Shown here piece by piece: positions 17,781 to 26,438 of a stretch of 53,864 nt of DNA (position 1 is the first letter of the stretch; every line of letters starts with the position of its first letter). Position numbers and translations under genes: made by a program. A model generated the notes under the pieces. It did not search any database, was not told where the DNA came from, and saw only the letters and a list, made by a program, of their open reading frames with translations. The stretch comes from Streptococcus tangpeifui. Its GTDB lineage: Bacteria; Bacillota; Bacilli; Lactobacillales; Streptococcaceae. The stretch covers positions 1 through 53,864 of the forward strand of contig NZ_JAAKDU010000014.1 of the NCBI RefSeq assembly GCF_011038795.1, in the 5' to 3' direction.

Positions 17781-17784
17781 GATT

Positions 17785-18804
17785 ATGACAAAGAATGCTT
17801 ACGCTCAATCAGGTGTTGATGTTGAGGCTGGTTATGAAGTGGTCGAGCGTATCAAAAAACATGTCGCACGCACAGAGCGTCTGGGTGTCATGGGAGCTCT
17901 TGGGGGCTTCGGTGGTATGTTTGATTTGACGACGACTGGTGTTAAAGAGCCTGTTCTCATATCGGGAACAGATGGTGTCGGAACCAAGCTCATGCTGGCT
18001 ATCAAATATGATAAGCACGATACCATTGGTCAAGACTGTGTTGCCATGTGTGTCAATGACATCATTGCTGCAGGTGCTGAGCCTCTCTATTTTCTAGACT
18101 ATGTGGCTACTGGCAAAAATGAGCCTGCCAAGTTGGAACAGGTTGTTGCTGGTGTCGCTGAAGGCTGTGTGCAGGCTGGTGCGGCTCTTATCGGCGGGGA
18201 AACGGCTGAAATGCCTGGTATGTATGGCCAAGATGACTACGATTTAGCGGGCTTTGCAGTCGGAATCGCTGAAAAATCCCAAATCATTGATGGGTCAAAG
18301 GTCAAGGCTGGTGATATTCTGATTGGCTTGGCCTCAAGCGGTATCCATTCTAACGGCTATTCCTTGGTGCGCCATGTCTTTGCGAACTATACCGGTGAGG
18401 AAGAATTGCCGGAATTAGACGGCAAAAAACTTAAGGAAGTCCTGCTTGAGCCAACACGGATTTATGTTAAGTCAGTACTGCCTCTGGTTAAGGAAGGCTT
18501 AGTCAATGGGATTGCCCATATCACAGGCGGTGGCTTTATCGAGAACGTTCCCCGTATGTTTGGTGACCATTTGGCAGCTGAAATCGAAGAAGATAAGGTA
18601 CCTGTTCTACCAATTTTCAAGGCTCTTGAAAAATACGGCGATATCAAACACCAAGAAATGTTTGAAATTTTCAATATGGGTATTGGCCTGATGCTGGCTG
18701 TTAGTCCTGAAAATGTCGGCCGCGTCAAGGAACTGCTAGATGAGGCTGCCTATGAGTTGGGTCGCATTGTGGAAAAAACTGACGCTAGTGTGGTGATCAA
18801 GTAA
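17785..18804 (+). CDS. purM: AIR synthetase (phosphoribosylformylglycinamidine cyclo-ligase)
   Basis: 339 residues. It closes FGAM to AIR with ATP. Motifs: [60 protein letters not shown] and [13 protein letters not shown]. The start ATG has no nearby ribosome site because the structured element ends four bases upstream. The stop overlaps the purN start (TAATG), so the two are coupled. Confidence 0.97.
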   Translation: MTKNAYAQSGVDVEAGYEVVERIKKHVARTERLGVMGALGGFGGMFDLTTTGVKEPVLISGTDGVGTKLMLAIKYDKHDTIGQDCVAMCVNDIIAAGAEPLYFLDYVATGKNEPAKLEQVVAGVAEGCVQAGAALIGGETAEMPGMYGQDDYDLAGFAVGIAEKSQIIDGSKVKAGDILIGLASSGIHSNGYSLVRHVFANYTGEEELPELDGKKLKEVLLEPTRIYVKSVLPLVKEGLVNGIAHITGGGFIENVPRMFGDHLAAEIEEDKVPVLPIFKALEKYGDIKHQEMFEIFNMGIGLMLAVSPENVGRVKELLDEAAYELGRIVEKTDASVVIK

Positions 18805-19358
18805 TGGGAAAAAAGATCGCAGTCTTTGCTTCTGGTAATGGCTCCAATTTCCAAGTTATTGCTGAGCAATTCCCCGTTGAGTTTCTCTTTTCAGACCATC
18901 GAGATGCCTATGTGCTTGAGCGGGCACAGAACCTAGATGTTTTGTCCTATGCCTTTGAACTTAAGGAATTCAACAATAAGGCTGACTATGAAACCTCTAT
19001 CTTGGAACTCTTGGAGCAACATCAGATAGATCTAATTGTTCTCGCTGGTTACATGAAAATTGTCGGTGAAACTCTGTTGACTTCCTATGAAGGTCGCATT
19101 ATTAACATTCATCCCGCCTACCTGCCGGAATTTCCTGGTGCCCATGGTATTGAGGATGCTTGGAAAGCTGGTGTTTCTGAGAGCGGTGTAACGGTACACT
19201 GGGTGGACAGTGGAGTTGATACGGGCAAAGTTATCAAACAAGTGCGCGTGCCACGCCTAGCTGATGACACCATTGAAACCTTTGAAGCTCGGATCCATGA
19301 GGCTGAGTATCAGTTGTATCCAGAGGTGCTGAGAGAACTTGAAGTTGAGGAAAAATAA
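18804..19358 (+). CDS. purN: GAR transformylase (formyltetrahydrofolate-dependent)
   Basis: 184 residues. It formylates GAR using 10-formyl-THF. FASGNGSNFQVI is the phosphate-binding start. NIHPAYLPEFPGAHG carries the catalytic Asn-His pair, and HWVDSGVDTG follows. TAATG overlaps join it to purM upstream and to the MazG-like gene downstream. Confidence 0.96.
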   Translation: MGKKIAVFASGNGSNFQVIAEQFPVEFLFSDHRDAYVLERAQNLDVLSYAFELKEFNNKADYETSILELLEQHQIDLIVLAGYMKIVGETLLTSYEGRIINIHPAYLPEFPGAHGIEDAWKAGVSESGVTVHWVDSGVDTGKVIKQVRVPRLADDTIETFEARIHEAEYQLYPEVLRELEVEEK

Positions 19359-19675
19359 TGGATCTAAAAGATTATCAAAAGTGGGTCAGTACTTTTTATA
19401 AAAAGCGCCATTGGTATCAGTATAATGTTTTTATCCGCTGTAACTTTTTGACAGAAGAAGTTGGTGAGTTAGCACAGGCTGTTAGAAAAAGAGAGATCGG
19501 TCGGGATAGGCCTGATGAGCTCGTTCAAGGTGATGCTGAAAATCTTGCTGATATCAAGGAAGAGTTGGGAGATGTGTTGGATAATATTTTTATCTTGGCG
19601 GACAAATATCAAATTTCCTTAGAGGATATTATGGAAACCCATAAAAATAAATTGGAAAAGAGATTTGCACCATGA
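19358..19675 (+). CDS. MazG-like nucleotide pyrophosphohydrolase
   Basis: 105 residues. EEVGELAQAVRKRE followed by IKEELGDVLDNI gives the ExxE...ExxD metal-binding pattern of MazG/all-alpha NTP pyrophosphohydrolases, which split nucleoside triphosphates to monophosphate and pyrophosphate. Being translationally coupled to purN (TAATG) and to the next gene (ATGA) places it in purine metabolism or nucleotide-pool cleaning. Substrate unknown. Confidence 0.85.
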   Translation: MDLKDYQKWVSTFYKKRHWYQYNVFIRCNFLTEEVGELAQAVRKREIGRDRPDELVQGDAENLADIKEELGDVLDNIFILADKYQISLEDIMETHKNKLEKRFAP

Positions 19676-20232
19676 AAGTAACGGTTTATTGTGGAGCTAG
19701 CTTGGGCCATAAGGATATTTACCAAACTAAAGCCAGAGAACTTGGACAATGGCTGGCTCATAATGGTCATGACTTAGTTTATGGTGGCGGCAAAATCGGC
19801 CTTATGGGGCTTATAGCGGATACTGTTCTAGCGAATGGAGGTTATGCTATAGGAGTTATCCCAAGTTTTTTAAAGGATAGAGAAATCGCACATTCCGATA
19901 TAAATGAGCTAATCGTAGTTGATGATATGCTTAGTCGTAAGGCAAAAATGGTTGAACTTGGAGAGGTGTTTATTGCTCTCCCGGGAGGTCCGGGAACTCT
20001 AGAAGAAATTACGGAAGTCATATCTTGGTCTCGGATTGGTCAAAATGATGCCCCTTGTATTTTATATAATGTAGCTGGGTATTTTGATCGCTTACAAGAC
20101 CAATATGACGATATGGTAAGGGAAGGATTTCTCAGTCAGATAGACCGCGATAAAATTCTCTTCTCTGATAATTTAGTAGAGATAGAAGAATTTATAAAAA
20201 CCTACCAAGCACCCAAAATCAGAAAATACTAA
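19672..20232 (+). CDS. LOG-family protein (nucleoside 5'-monophosphate phosphoribohydrolase)
   Basis: 186 residues. The N-terminal Rossmann start VTVYCGASLGHKDIY, the YGGGKIGLMG motif, LSRKAKMVELGEVFIALPGGPGTLEEI with PGGxGTxxE, and the length are those of the TIGR00730/LOG family. Plant and bacterial members release free base from cytokinin monophosphates or AMP. ATGA overlap with the MazG-like gene suggests a paired role in disposing of nucleotides. The physiological substrate in streptococci is not known to me. Confidence 0.88.
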   Translation: MKVTVYCGASLGHKDIYQTKARELGQWLAHNGHDLVYGGGKIGLMGLIADTVLANGGYAIGVIPSFLKDREIAHSDINELIVVDDMLSRKAKMVELGEVFIALPGGPGTLEEITEVISWSRIGQNDAPCILYNVAGYFDRLQDQYDDMVREGFLSQIDRDKILFSDNLVEIEEFIKTYQAPKIRKY

Positions 20233-20299
20233 TAGAATAGAAATAAAAAAATAAGCAACATGGATACGATGCTAAAAAGTATCAACGAAAGGAAAAATC

Positions 20300-21847
20300 A
20301 TGACTAAACGCGCACTTATTAGTGTCTCAGATAAAGCGGGCATCGTAGAGTTTGCCCAAGAACTTAAAAAACTCGGTTGGGATATTATTTCAACTGGTGG
20401 CACCAAAACGGTCCTTGATGAGGCGGGGCTTGACACGATCGCCATTGACGATGTGACAGGTTTTCCTGAGATGATGGATGGCCGTGTTAAGACACTCCAT
20501 CCTAAGATCCATGGAGGTCTTTTGGCTCGCCGTGACTTGGATAGCCATTTGCAGGCTGCAAGAGACAATAATATTGAGCTCATCGATCTCGTGGTGGTCA
20601 ATCTTTATCCTTTCAAGGAGACCATCCTCAAACCAGATGTTACTTATGCCGATGCTGTAGAAAATATTGACATCGGTGGTCCGTCTATGCTCCGTTCGGC
20701 TGCGAAAAATCATGCTAGTGTCACGGTTGTCGTGGATCCTAGGGATTATGCAGTGGTTCTCAATGAGCTTAAAGAAGCTGGGGAGACAACTTATGAAACA
20801 CGTCAACGCTTAGCAGCCAAGGTTTATCGTCATACAGCAGCTTATGATGCACTGATTGCCGATTATTTCACAGTGCAAGTGGGTGAAACCAAGCCTGAAA
20901 AGCTGACCATTACCTACGACCTCAAACAGCCTATGCGCTACGGTGAGAATCCACAGCAGGATGCGGATTTCTATCAGTCTGCGATTCCGACCGAGTATTC
21001 CATTGCTTCAGCCAAACAGCTTAATGGTAAAGAGCTTTCTTTCAATAATATTCGTGACGCTGATGCAGCCATCCGTATTATTCGTGATTTTACGGATCGT
21101 CCGACTGTCGTTGCTCTCAAACACATGAACCCTTGCGGTATCGGTCAGGCTGACACGATTGAAGGCGCTTGGGACAATGCTTATGCGGCTGACCCCGTTT
21201 CTATTTTCGGTGGTATTGTTGTGCTCAACCGTGAGGTAGATGCGGCTACCGCTGAAAAAATGCACAGCATCTTCTTAGAAATCATCATTGCACCGTCTTA
21301 TTCAGATGAAGCGCTTGAAATTCTTACGACTAAAAAGAAAAACCTACGCATTTTGGTATTGCCTTTTGACGCTCAAGAAGCCAGCGAAGTAGAAGCAGAG
21401 TATACCGGTGTTGTCGGCGGTATGTTGGTACAAAACCAAGATGTGGTCAAGGAAAATCCAGTTGACTGGAAGGTTGTTACCAAGCGTCAGCCTGATGACC
21501 AGGAGCAAACAGCGCTTGAATTCGCTTGGAAAGCCATCAAATACGTTAAGTCAAATGGGATTTTAGTGGCCAACGACCACATGACACTCGGCCTTGGTCC
21601 GGGTCAGACTAACCGAGTTGGAGCAGTTAAGATTGCTCTGGAACACGCAGCGGACCGTCTTGATGGGGCAGTTCTTGCCAGTGATGCTTTCTTCCCCTTT
21701 GCTGATAATGTTGAAGAAATTGCAGCTGCAGGCATCAAGGCGATTATCCAGCCAGGTGGTTCAGTGCGTGACCAAGAAGTCATTGAAGCGGCGGATAAAT
21801 ACGGAATTGCCATGGTTTTCACAGGAGTTCGTCATTTTAGACATTGA
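20300..21847 (+). CDS. purH: Bifunctional AICAR transformylase / IMP cyclohydrolase
   Basis: 515 residues. It carries out the last two steps to IMP. The N-terminal MGS-like cyclohydrolase domain has [35 protein letters not shown] and [19 protein letters not shown]. The C-terminal transformylase has [10 protein letters not shown] and [12 protein letters not shown]. The start follows GAAAGG. Accessory DNA starts right after it; purD resumes 20 kb downstream. Confidence 0.97.
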   Translation: MTKRALISVSDKAGIVEFAQELKKLGWDIISTGGTKTVLDEAGLDTIAIDDVTGFPEMMDGRVKTLHPKIHGGLLARRDLDSHLQAARDNNIELIDLVVVNLYPFKETILKPDVTYADAVENIDIGGPSMLRSAAKNHASVTVVVDPRDYAVVLNELKEAGETTYETRQRLAAKVYRHTAAYDALIADYFTVQVGETKPEKLTITYDLKQPMRYGENPQQDADFYQSAIPTEYSIASAKQLNGKELSFNNIRDADAAIRIIRDFTDRPTVVALKHMNPCGIGQADTIEGAWDNAYAADPVSIFGGIVVLNREVDAATAEKMHSIFLEIIIAPSYSDEALEILTTKKKNLRILVLPFDAQEASEVEAEYTGVVGGMLVQNQDVVKENPVDWKVVTKRQPDDQEQTALEFAWKAIKYVKSNGILVANDHMTLGLGPGQTNRVGAVKIALEHAADRLDGAVLASDAFFPFADNVEEIAAAGIKAIIQPGGSVRDQEVIEAADKYGIAMVFTGVRHFRH

Positions 21848-21885
21848 TCTAGGCTTTCGACCATCGTTCATCTTGGGATAAATAG

Positions 21886-21995
21886 CCATCATTGTTACGG
21901 GTCCGTGAAGTGATGGTTTGTCTTTGCATAGATATCCGTCAGTTGCTAAAGCAGCAACGGCTATCGTTAAAACTTTAACGGAATAGGGTTCAATA
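21886..21995 (+). other. Run of hairpins after purH, first one a likely terminator
   Basis: CCATCA/TGATGG (21886-21916) enclosing ACGG/CCGT and followed by TTTGTCTTT could terminate the purC-H transcript. GTTGCT/AGCAAC (about 21939-21955) and the perfect palindrome CGTTAAA-AC-TTTAACG (about 21965-21980) follow. No gene is supported in 21848-22007. Confidence 0.45.
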
Positions 21996-22007
21996 TCCGT
22001 TACTGCC

Positions 22008-22385
22008 ATGGTGAGCGTACTTTTTCATACAGTGACTTACTGCTCTTCTCTTGGTGTTGATTGCTCTCTATTGTCTTGTCAAGTCAGTGGGAATTTCCTC
22101 TTTTATCTGGCTGTTCTAGCAGGTTACAAATTGCACTTCCTTTTTCACTATTTCAGTTGCTTTTGGTTTAAGGGCTATGTTCCGGGTGTTGTTACCGCTA
22201 TTCTGGAATTACCCTTGGTGATTCCCATGCTTTTTCATTATGGACAGGCAGTGACAAGCCTCTGGATTTTCTTTCTCTATCTCGTGGCAGTGGTGCCTCT
22301 TATTTACTTCAATGTCATTTGGTTACATGGCCTAATGCCGAAAATTGAGCAGGTATTTGAGCATTACAGGTACAATAAGCATTGA
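22008..22385 (+). pseudogene. Membrane protein fragment, possibly a truncated HXXEE-type protein
   Basis: 125 codons with hydrophobic helices and a segment WFKGYVPGVVTAILELPLVIPML that resembles the C-terminal part of HXXEE-domain membrane proteins (FxxRYVPGxxTGLLLLP). The N-terminal portion with the HxxEE residues is missing, the start region is Cys-rich and odd, and no ribosome site is visible. I read it as the remains of a longer gene. Function unknown. Confidence 0.4.
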
Positions 22386-22623
22386 GAGGATATCTCGTGA
22401 GTTCAACCTAATCTAATACTAGTTAGTGATATGTGACAAATAAGTCAAATGTTACAGCTATAATATACTTTTGTTAAGGCAAGCAGTTGAAGTGGATTTT
22501 TAAAAAATCTATGTTAGGATAGATAGCGTACTAAAAATGATTAGGCGTGTTCGCTTCTTTGGTGGCGGGCCTCATCCAATAAAACTCAGTTATTTGACTG
22601 GGTAGGAAGAAAGGGACTATAAC
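22386..22623. promoter_or_regulatory. Upstream region of the LysM gene
   Basis: A TATAAT at 22459-22464, with TGTTAC (a WalR half-site) just upstream at 22450-22455. A second half-site-like TGTGAC lies 17 bases before it, not the 11 expected of a WalR box, so regulation is open. The rest of the long 5' leader, including a hairpin near CTCAGTTATTTGACTGGG, is unexplained. Confidence 0.4.
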
Positions 22624-23826
22624 ATGAAATTCAATAAAAAAATGCTACTAGCCTCAACACTTGCTTTGTCTATCTTTGCAGCCACTAAAGTTCAGGCTGA
22701 AGATGTCAATGCCAATCAAAACTGGACGCCCCGTTCTGTCGAAGAAGTTAAAGCTGACTTGGCTAACCAAGGTGACACAACAACCTATACTGTTAAGCCA
22801 GGTGATACGCTCAGCACGATTGCCGAAGCTATGGGAATTGATGTTAATGTCTTGGCTAAGGTCAATGCCATTGCGGATGTCAATGTGATTTTTCCAGGCA
22901 CTGTCATTACGGCCACTTATGATGCTAACCACAGTGCGACAGGTGTGACTATTCAGGCTGCCGATCAAACAGCTCCACAAGCTTCTGTTGATTTATCCAA
23001 TAATCAGGTGACCGTTGGTGACAATACAACTTCTTTGGATGCTATTGAAACACCAGCTTCGAGTGAAGCACCAGCTGCTGATACTAGCCAAGCTATGCCT
23101 GCTCCGGAGGCACCTGCATCTGAGCAAGCTCAAACTTCAGAAGTAGCTAGTCAAGCACCAGTTTCATCGGAAACAGCGAACCAAGCTCAAGCAGAAACTG
23201 TTAATCCAGACAATCAAGCAACTGATGCGGCGCAGCCAGTGGCTGAACAAGTTCAGGCCGATCAAACAGCTCCGCAAGCCCAAGAGCCAGCTAGCGAGCA
23301 AGCAGCCAGCTCAGAAATGCCCGCCGCTTCATCAGAAGACAATTTGTCAGAAGCTTCAGTACCAGTTTCTGAAAGCCAAGCTCAAGCAGAAGCTCCTGCT
23401 GACCAACAGGCACCAGTAGCTCCAGAGGCAGAGCAGCCAACAGCGACTGAGCAAGCCGCTCCGCAAAATGCTTCTGTTGATACAACAGGTCTTCAACCAT
23501 CAGCAGCCAATTTCGCTAATGATGTTGCTAACCGTTATGGAACCACTGATATCGGCGGTGTTCGTCCAGGTGACTCAGGCGATCACGGAACTGGTAATGC
23601 TGTTGATGTCATGACTTATGATGATACTCAACTCGGTCAAGAAGTTGCTAATTATGCCACTTCAAACATGGAAGCAAATAATATCTCTTACGTGATTTAT
23701 CAGCAAAAATTCTATGCTCCAACCGATAATATCTATGGTCCGGCTTACACTTGGAATGACATGCCAGACCGTGGTGATGCAACAGCTAATCACATGGACC
23801 ATGTCCACGTGTCATTCAACAACTAA
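22624..23826 (+). CDS. Secreted LysM-domain cell wall protein with C-terminal HxxGxAVD domain
   Basis: 400 residues. A signal peptide (cleavage near VQA-ED) precedes one LysM repeat (about 54-98, YTVKPGDTLSTIAEAMGI). A long Gln/Ala/Ser/Pro/Glu linker (100-290) leads to a conserved C-terminal domain (about 295-400) with GDSGDHGTGNAVDVM, YVIYQQKFYAP, GPAYTWNDMPDRG and NHMDHVHVSFN. The His/Asp/His pattern suggests a metal-dependent fold like resuscitation or peptidoglycan-acting domains seen in other Gram-positives. Streptococcal homologues are surface or secreted LysM proteins, some in the WalR regulon. Activity unproven. A terminator follows. Confidence 0.88.
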   Translation: MKFNKKMLLASTLALSIFAATKVQAEDVNANQNWTPRSVEEVKADLANQGDTTTYTVKPGDTLSTIAEAMGIDVNVLAKVNAIADVNVIFPGTVITATYDANHSATGVTIQAADQTAPQASVDLSNNQVTVGDNTTSLDAIETPASSEAPAADTSQAMPAPEAPASEQAQTSEVASQAPVSSETANQAQAETVNPDNQATDAAQPVAEQVQADQTAPQAQEPASEQAASSEMPAASSEDNLSEASVPVSESQAQAEAPADQQAPVAPEAEQPTATEQAAPQNASVDTTGLQPSAANFANDVANRYGTTDIGGVRPGDSGDHGTGNAVDVMTYDDTQLGQEVANYATSNMEANNISYVIYQQKFYAPTDNIYGPAYTWNDMPDRGDATANHMDHVHVSFNN

Positions 23827-23846
23827 TTAGTGATTTAAGATAAGAA

Positions 23847-23882
23847 AGCACCTAACGGCATTCATAGCTAGGTGCTTTTTTG
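23847..23882 (+). terminator. Terminator after the LysM gene
   Basis: AGCACCTA pairs with TAGGTGCT around a 14-base loop and runs into six T residues. Confidence 0.85.
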
Positions 23883-23904
23883 TATACAGGTCTAAAGACA
23901 GGTT

Positions 23905-24744
23905 TTACTCAATGTCCAAAGGAACTCGGTGCTGGGGTGCCGGAAACAGTTTGTTAAGCTGTTCCATAATGTCAGGGGTGAGCTTGACGTCTTGGGCAGC
24001 GATGAGTTCCTTCATGTGTGTCACTTGTCCTGTTCGGGGAATTGAGATCATATTGGACTGAGCCAGAGTGAAAGCCAGTAAAAGTTGGTAAATATTGATA
24101 TGTAATGCTTGGGCAATATCAGAGAGACTCTTATTGTGGAGTAGCTTTCTTTGCAAGGATCCTGCTTGAGCTAAAGGACAGTAGGCAATCGTAGGAATAT
24201 GATGCTGGTCCTGAAAGGGTTTCAAACAGTATTCGATACCACGGGAGCCTAGGTGATATAAAACTTCGTTAGCTTGGCAATGACTGCCTGTTGGCAAGGC
24301 TAAGAGTTCTTCCATATCTTCTAGGTCGAAATTAGAGACCCCCCAAGCTTTGATTTTTCCCTTGCTTTTTAAACGTTCTAACTCAGACACCGTTTCGGAA
24401 AGTGGGGTTCCGCCACGCCAGTGGTAGAGGTAAAGGTCTAAATAATCTGATTGTAAGGCTTTAAGTGAAGCATCGAGGCTGGACTCCATACGCTTTTTAT
24501 TAGCATTTGAAGGAAGAACTTTGGAAATAAGGTAGAGCTTATCGCGATTGAAAGGCTGAATGGCCTTACCGATCAACCTCTCGGCTTTACCATTACCGTA
24601 CATTTCTGCTGTATCAATAATGGTTACCCCTCTATCCAAAGCATACTGCAGGGCAGCCAGTTCTTCTTGTTCGGCAGATGCTTTTTCTCCTAAGAACCAG
24701 GTCCCGATTCCTAATTTAGGTTGTAGTAATAAGGCATTATGCAT
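23905..24744 (-). CDS. Aldo/keto reductase
   Basis: 279 residues of TIM-barrel NAD(P)H-dependent reductase. LGIGTWFLGEK, the catalytic Asp/Tyr in IIDTAEMYGNGKAERLIG, Lys in LYLISKVLP, His in LYLYHWRGG, and the cofactor region ISIPRTGQVTHMKE are visible. The substrate is unknown. Its own ribosome site GGAGGTACTT lies just upstream. It is the first of two minus-strand genes facing away from the sugar-diacid cluster and is probably not part of that pathway. Confidence 0.88.
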   Translation of the reverse strand: MHNALLLQPKLGIGTWFLGEKASAEQEELAALQYALDRGVTIIDTAEMYGNGKAERLIGKAIQPFNRDKLYLISKVLPSNANKKRMESSLDASLKALQSDYLDLYLYHWRGGTPLSETVSELERLKSKGKIKAWGVSNFDLEDMEELLALPTGSHCQANEVLYHLGSRGIEYCLKPFQDQHHIPTIAYCPLAQAGSLQRKLLHNKSLSDIAQALHINIYQLLLAFTLAQSNMISIPRTGQVTHMKELIAAQDVKLTPDIMEQLNKLFPAPQHRVPLDIE

Positions 24745-24814
24745 AATAAGTACCTCCGTCTTAATGCTATAGGATTTGGCAATGCAGACTCTCGACTTTT
24801 TTCGATGAGCCTGT

Positions 24815-25933
24815 TTATTTTTGCATTTTGTAGAGAATAGAAGCTAATTTTAGAATGAAAAAATCTGAAAGCTTTCTTGGATCATGGCCAGTTTTCTCAG
24901 TAATTTTATTGAGTTTATACTGGACCGTATTTTTGTGGATAAATAGTTTTTCAGCGCATTTTTTAATACTGCCGTTACAAATCTCGTAGGTATCTAAAAG
25001 CGGTATCATATCTTCAATGTCTTTTTGAGAGAGATGGGTAAAAATCTTATCTAAAAAATACTTTTTATTAGTATCGGCAATATTGTGTAGAACAAGTCCG
25101 TATTCCATATCGCTAAATAATAGTGCTCGTTTTTGATAAAATGTTTTATTCCAGCCAAGAGCTGTTTTAGCTTGACTGATACTCCGATTTAACTCCTCTT
25201 TTCCTTGACCGGGCATTCCGACACCGAACAATAGAGATATCTTGTACTTCTTTTTGATGACACTCTCTATTTTTTTAATAATTTTAGAAGCAGCTGAAGG
25301 CTGTTGCAGCTGCAAAAGAACCAGAATCATATTTCCCCTAACTTCAAAAATGGCCTCCTCATCTCCCAAGAGAAGCTCTAAATCCAGATAGACATTGGAA
25401 ATATCCTCAAAATACTGCTCAGTGAGCCGATCATCGCTTGGCAAACCAACAATAGCTGTATATTTTTTAGACGACAGATTGATACCATAAAGCATTTCAA
25501 CTGAAAAAGCATCGCTCTGATCATCATTTTGAATATAATCAATAATGTTTCGGTGGACATTGCGCCGATTATAAACAAGCTCCCTAGCGGCGTTATTTAG
25601 GATTAAAACTTTGGTCATCTCTTTAATAATTTCTCCATATTGAGCGACTTCTTCTTTTTTGCCAGTGATACCGATAACGCCAACGATTTGGTTATCAATA
25701 TCAACAGGTAGGTTGATCCCTTGTTTAGCCCCTTCGTATTGGTTATCGAATTCAATGACGATAGGCTGATTTTTATCAAGAGCAAACTGCGCCCCTTCAT
25801 GATTGACTTGACCGATACGGTTAGGATCGGTGCTGGCAATAATGACTCCCTCGGTCGAAAAGAAGTTCAGTTCCTGATTGATAATTTTTTTCATACGAGT
25901 CAGGATATCCTGGACGACACTAGCCTCAATCAT
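24815..25933 (-). CDS. cdaR: CdaR-family sugar diacid regulator
   Basis: 372 residues. The N-terminal diacid-recognition domain (1-135: IINQELNFFSTEGVIIASTDPNRIG, AVGVIGITGKKEEVAQYG-like) is followed by a GGDEF-like middle and a C-terminal PucR/CdaR helix-turn-helix (NGSIKKCAEKLFIHKNTVQYKLNKI). In E. coli CdaR activates glucarate, galactarate and glycerate use. Here it is divergent from a permease and dehydratases of the same pathway, so local control of that cluster is likely. A TATAAT (minus strand, 25973-25978) lies upstream, and the ribosome site is GGGGAGGAAA. Confidence 0.88.
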   Translation of the reverse strand: MIEASVVQDILTRMKKIINQELNFFSTEGVIIASTDPNRIGQVNHEGAQFALDKNQPIVIEFDNQYEGAKQGINLPVDIDNQIVGVIGITGKKEEVAQYGEIIKEMTKVLILNNAARELVYNRRNVHRNIIDYIQNDDQSDAFSVEMLYGINLSSKKYTAIVGLPSDDRLTEQYFEDISNVYLDLELLLGDEEAIFEVRGNMILVLLQLQQPSAASKIIKKIESVIKKKYKISLLFGVGMPGQGKEELNRSISQAKTALGWNKTFYQKRALLFSDMEYGLVLHNIADTNKKYFLDKIFTHLSQKDIEDMIPLLDTYEICNGSIKKCAEKLFIHKNTVQYKLNKITEKTGHDPRKLSDFFILKLASILYKMQK

Positions 25934-26438
25934 AAGTTTTTCCTCCCCTTATCCTTACACAGGTGCTAGAGTTATTATACTACTTTTGGTATTAGTTTTT
26001 GTAATAAAAAAGAACGATGGTTAGTCGGTCGCAGTTTTTTGGATAAAAGTGTCAAAAAGAGAATAATCTTTAGGCTCTCATGCCTTTCTATTGCTTAAAT
26101 AGTGCGGATTATTCCTTTCATTCCAATTGCTATAGCCAAAGCATTAAGTTTTTGAAATTCTAAATAGGATTAGCTGTTGAGAAAATGATTTGTTATGTAT
26201 ACCAAAGAACATGGGGAAACTTTCTAGTAAACTATAGTTTGTGAAACGTTGAACATAGAAAGAGGGATGTGGTACCATGAAGCCATCGGAACTGAGGATA
26301 GAGTTGTTATTTATGATAGCCTGTCAATTCTCAGACATCGGTAATTGAGAATGCTAATGCAGGGATGTCACTATAAAGTGTTTTATCTTGGTTAATTGCT
26401 TTCTCAATGTTAAATTTCAATACTAAAGGAGTACGATT
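25934..26438. promoter_or_regulatory. Divergent control region of the sugar-diacid cluster
   Basis: 505 bases without a supported gene between cdaR and the permease. The imperfect palindrome TGTGAAAC-GTTGAACA (26240-26255) looks like an operator of the LacI/CcpA kind and could give catabolite control. A hairpin ATTCTCA/TGAGAAT (about 26324-26352) lies in the presumed leader. CdaR sites are expected here, and I do not know their sequence. Confidence 0.45.

Noticed and set aside
21761..22009. Minus-strand frame MAVTDIEPYSVKVL... after purH
   Set aside because: It overlaps the purH end and the hairpin region, has no ribosome site and no recognised family.
22433..22455. WalR box before the LysM gene (TGTGAC ... 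TGTTAC)
   Set aside because: The half-sites are 17 bases apart instead of 11, so it does not meet the consensus.
26277..26348. 23-codon frame MKPSELRIELLF... upstream of the permease
   Set aside because: Weak ribosome site only, no conserved features, and it overlaps a hairpin. Could be a leader peptide but not supported.
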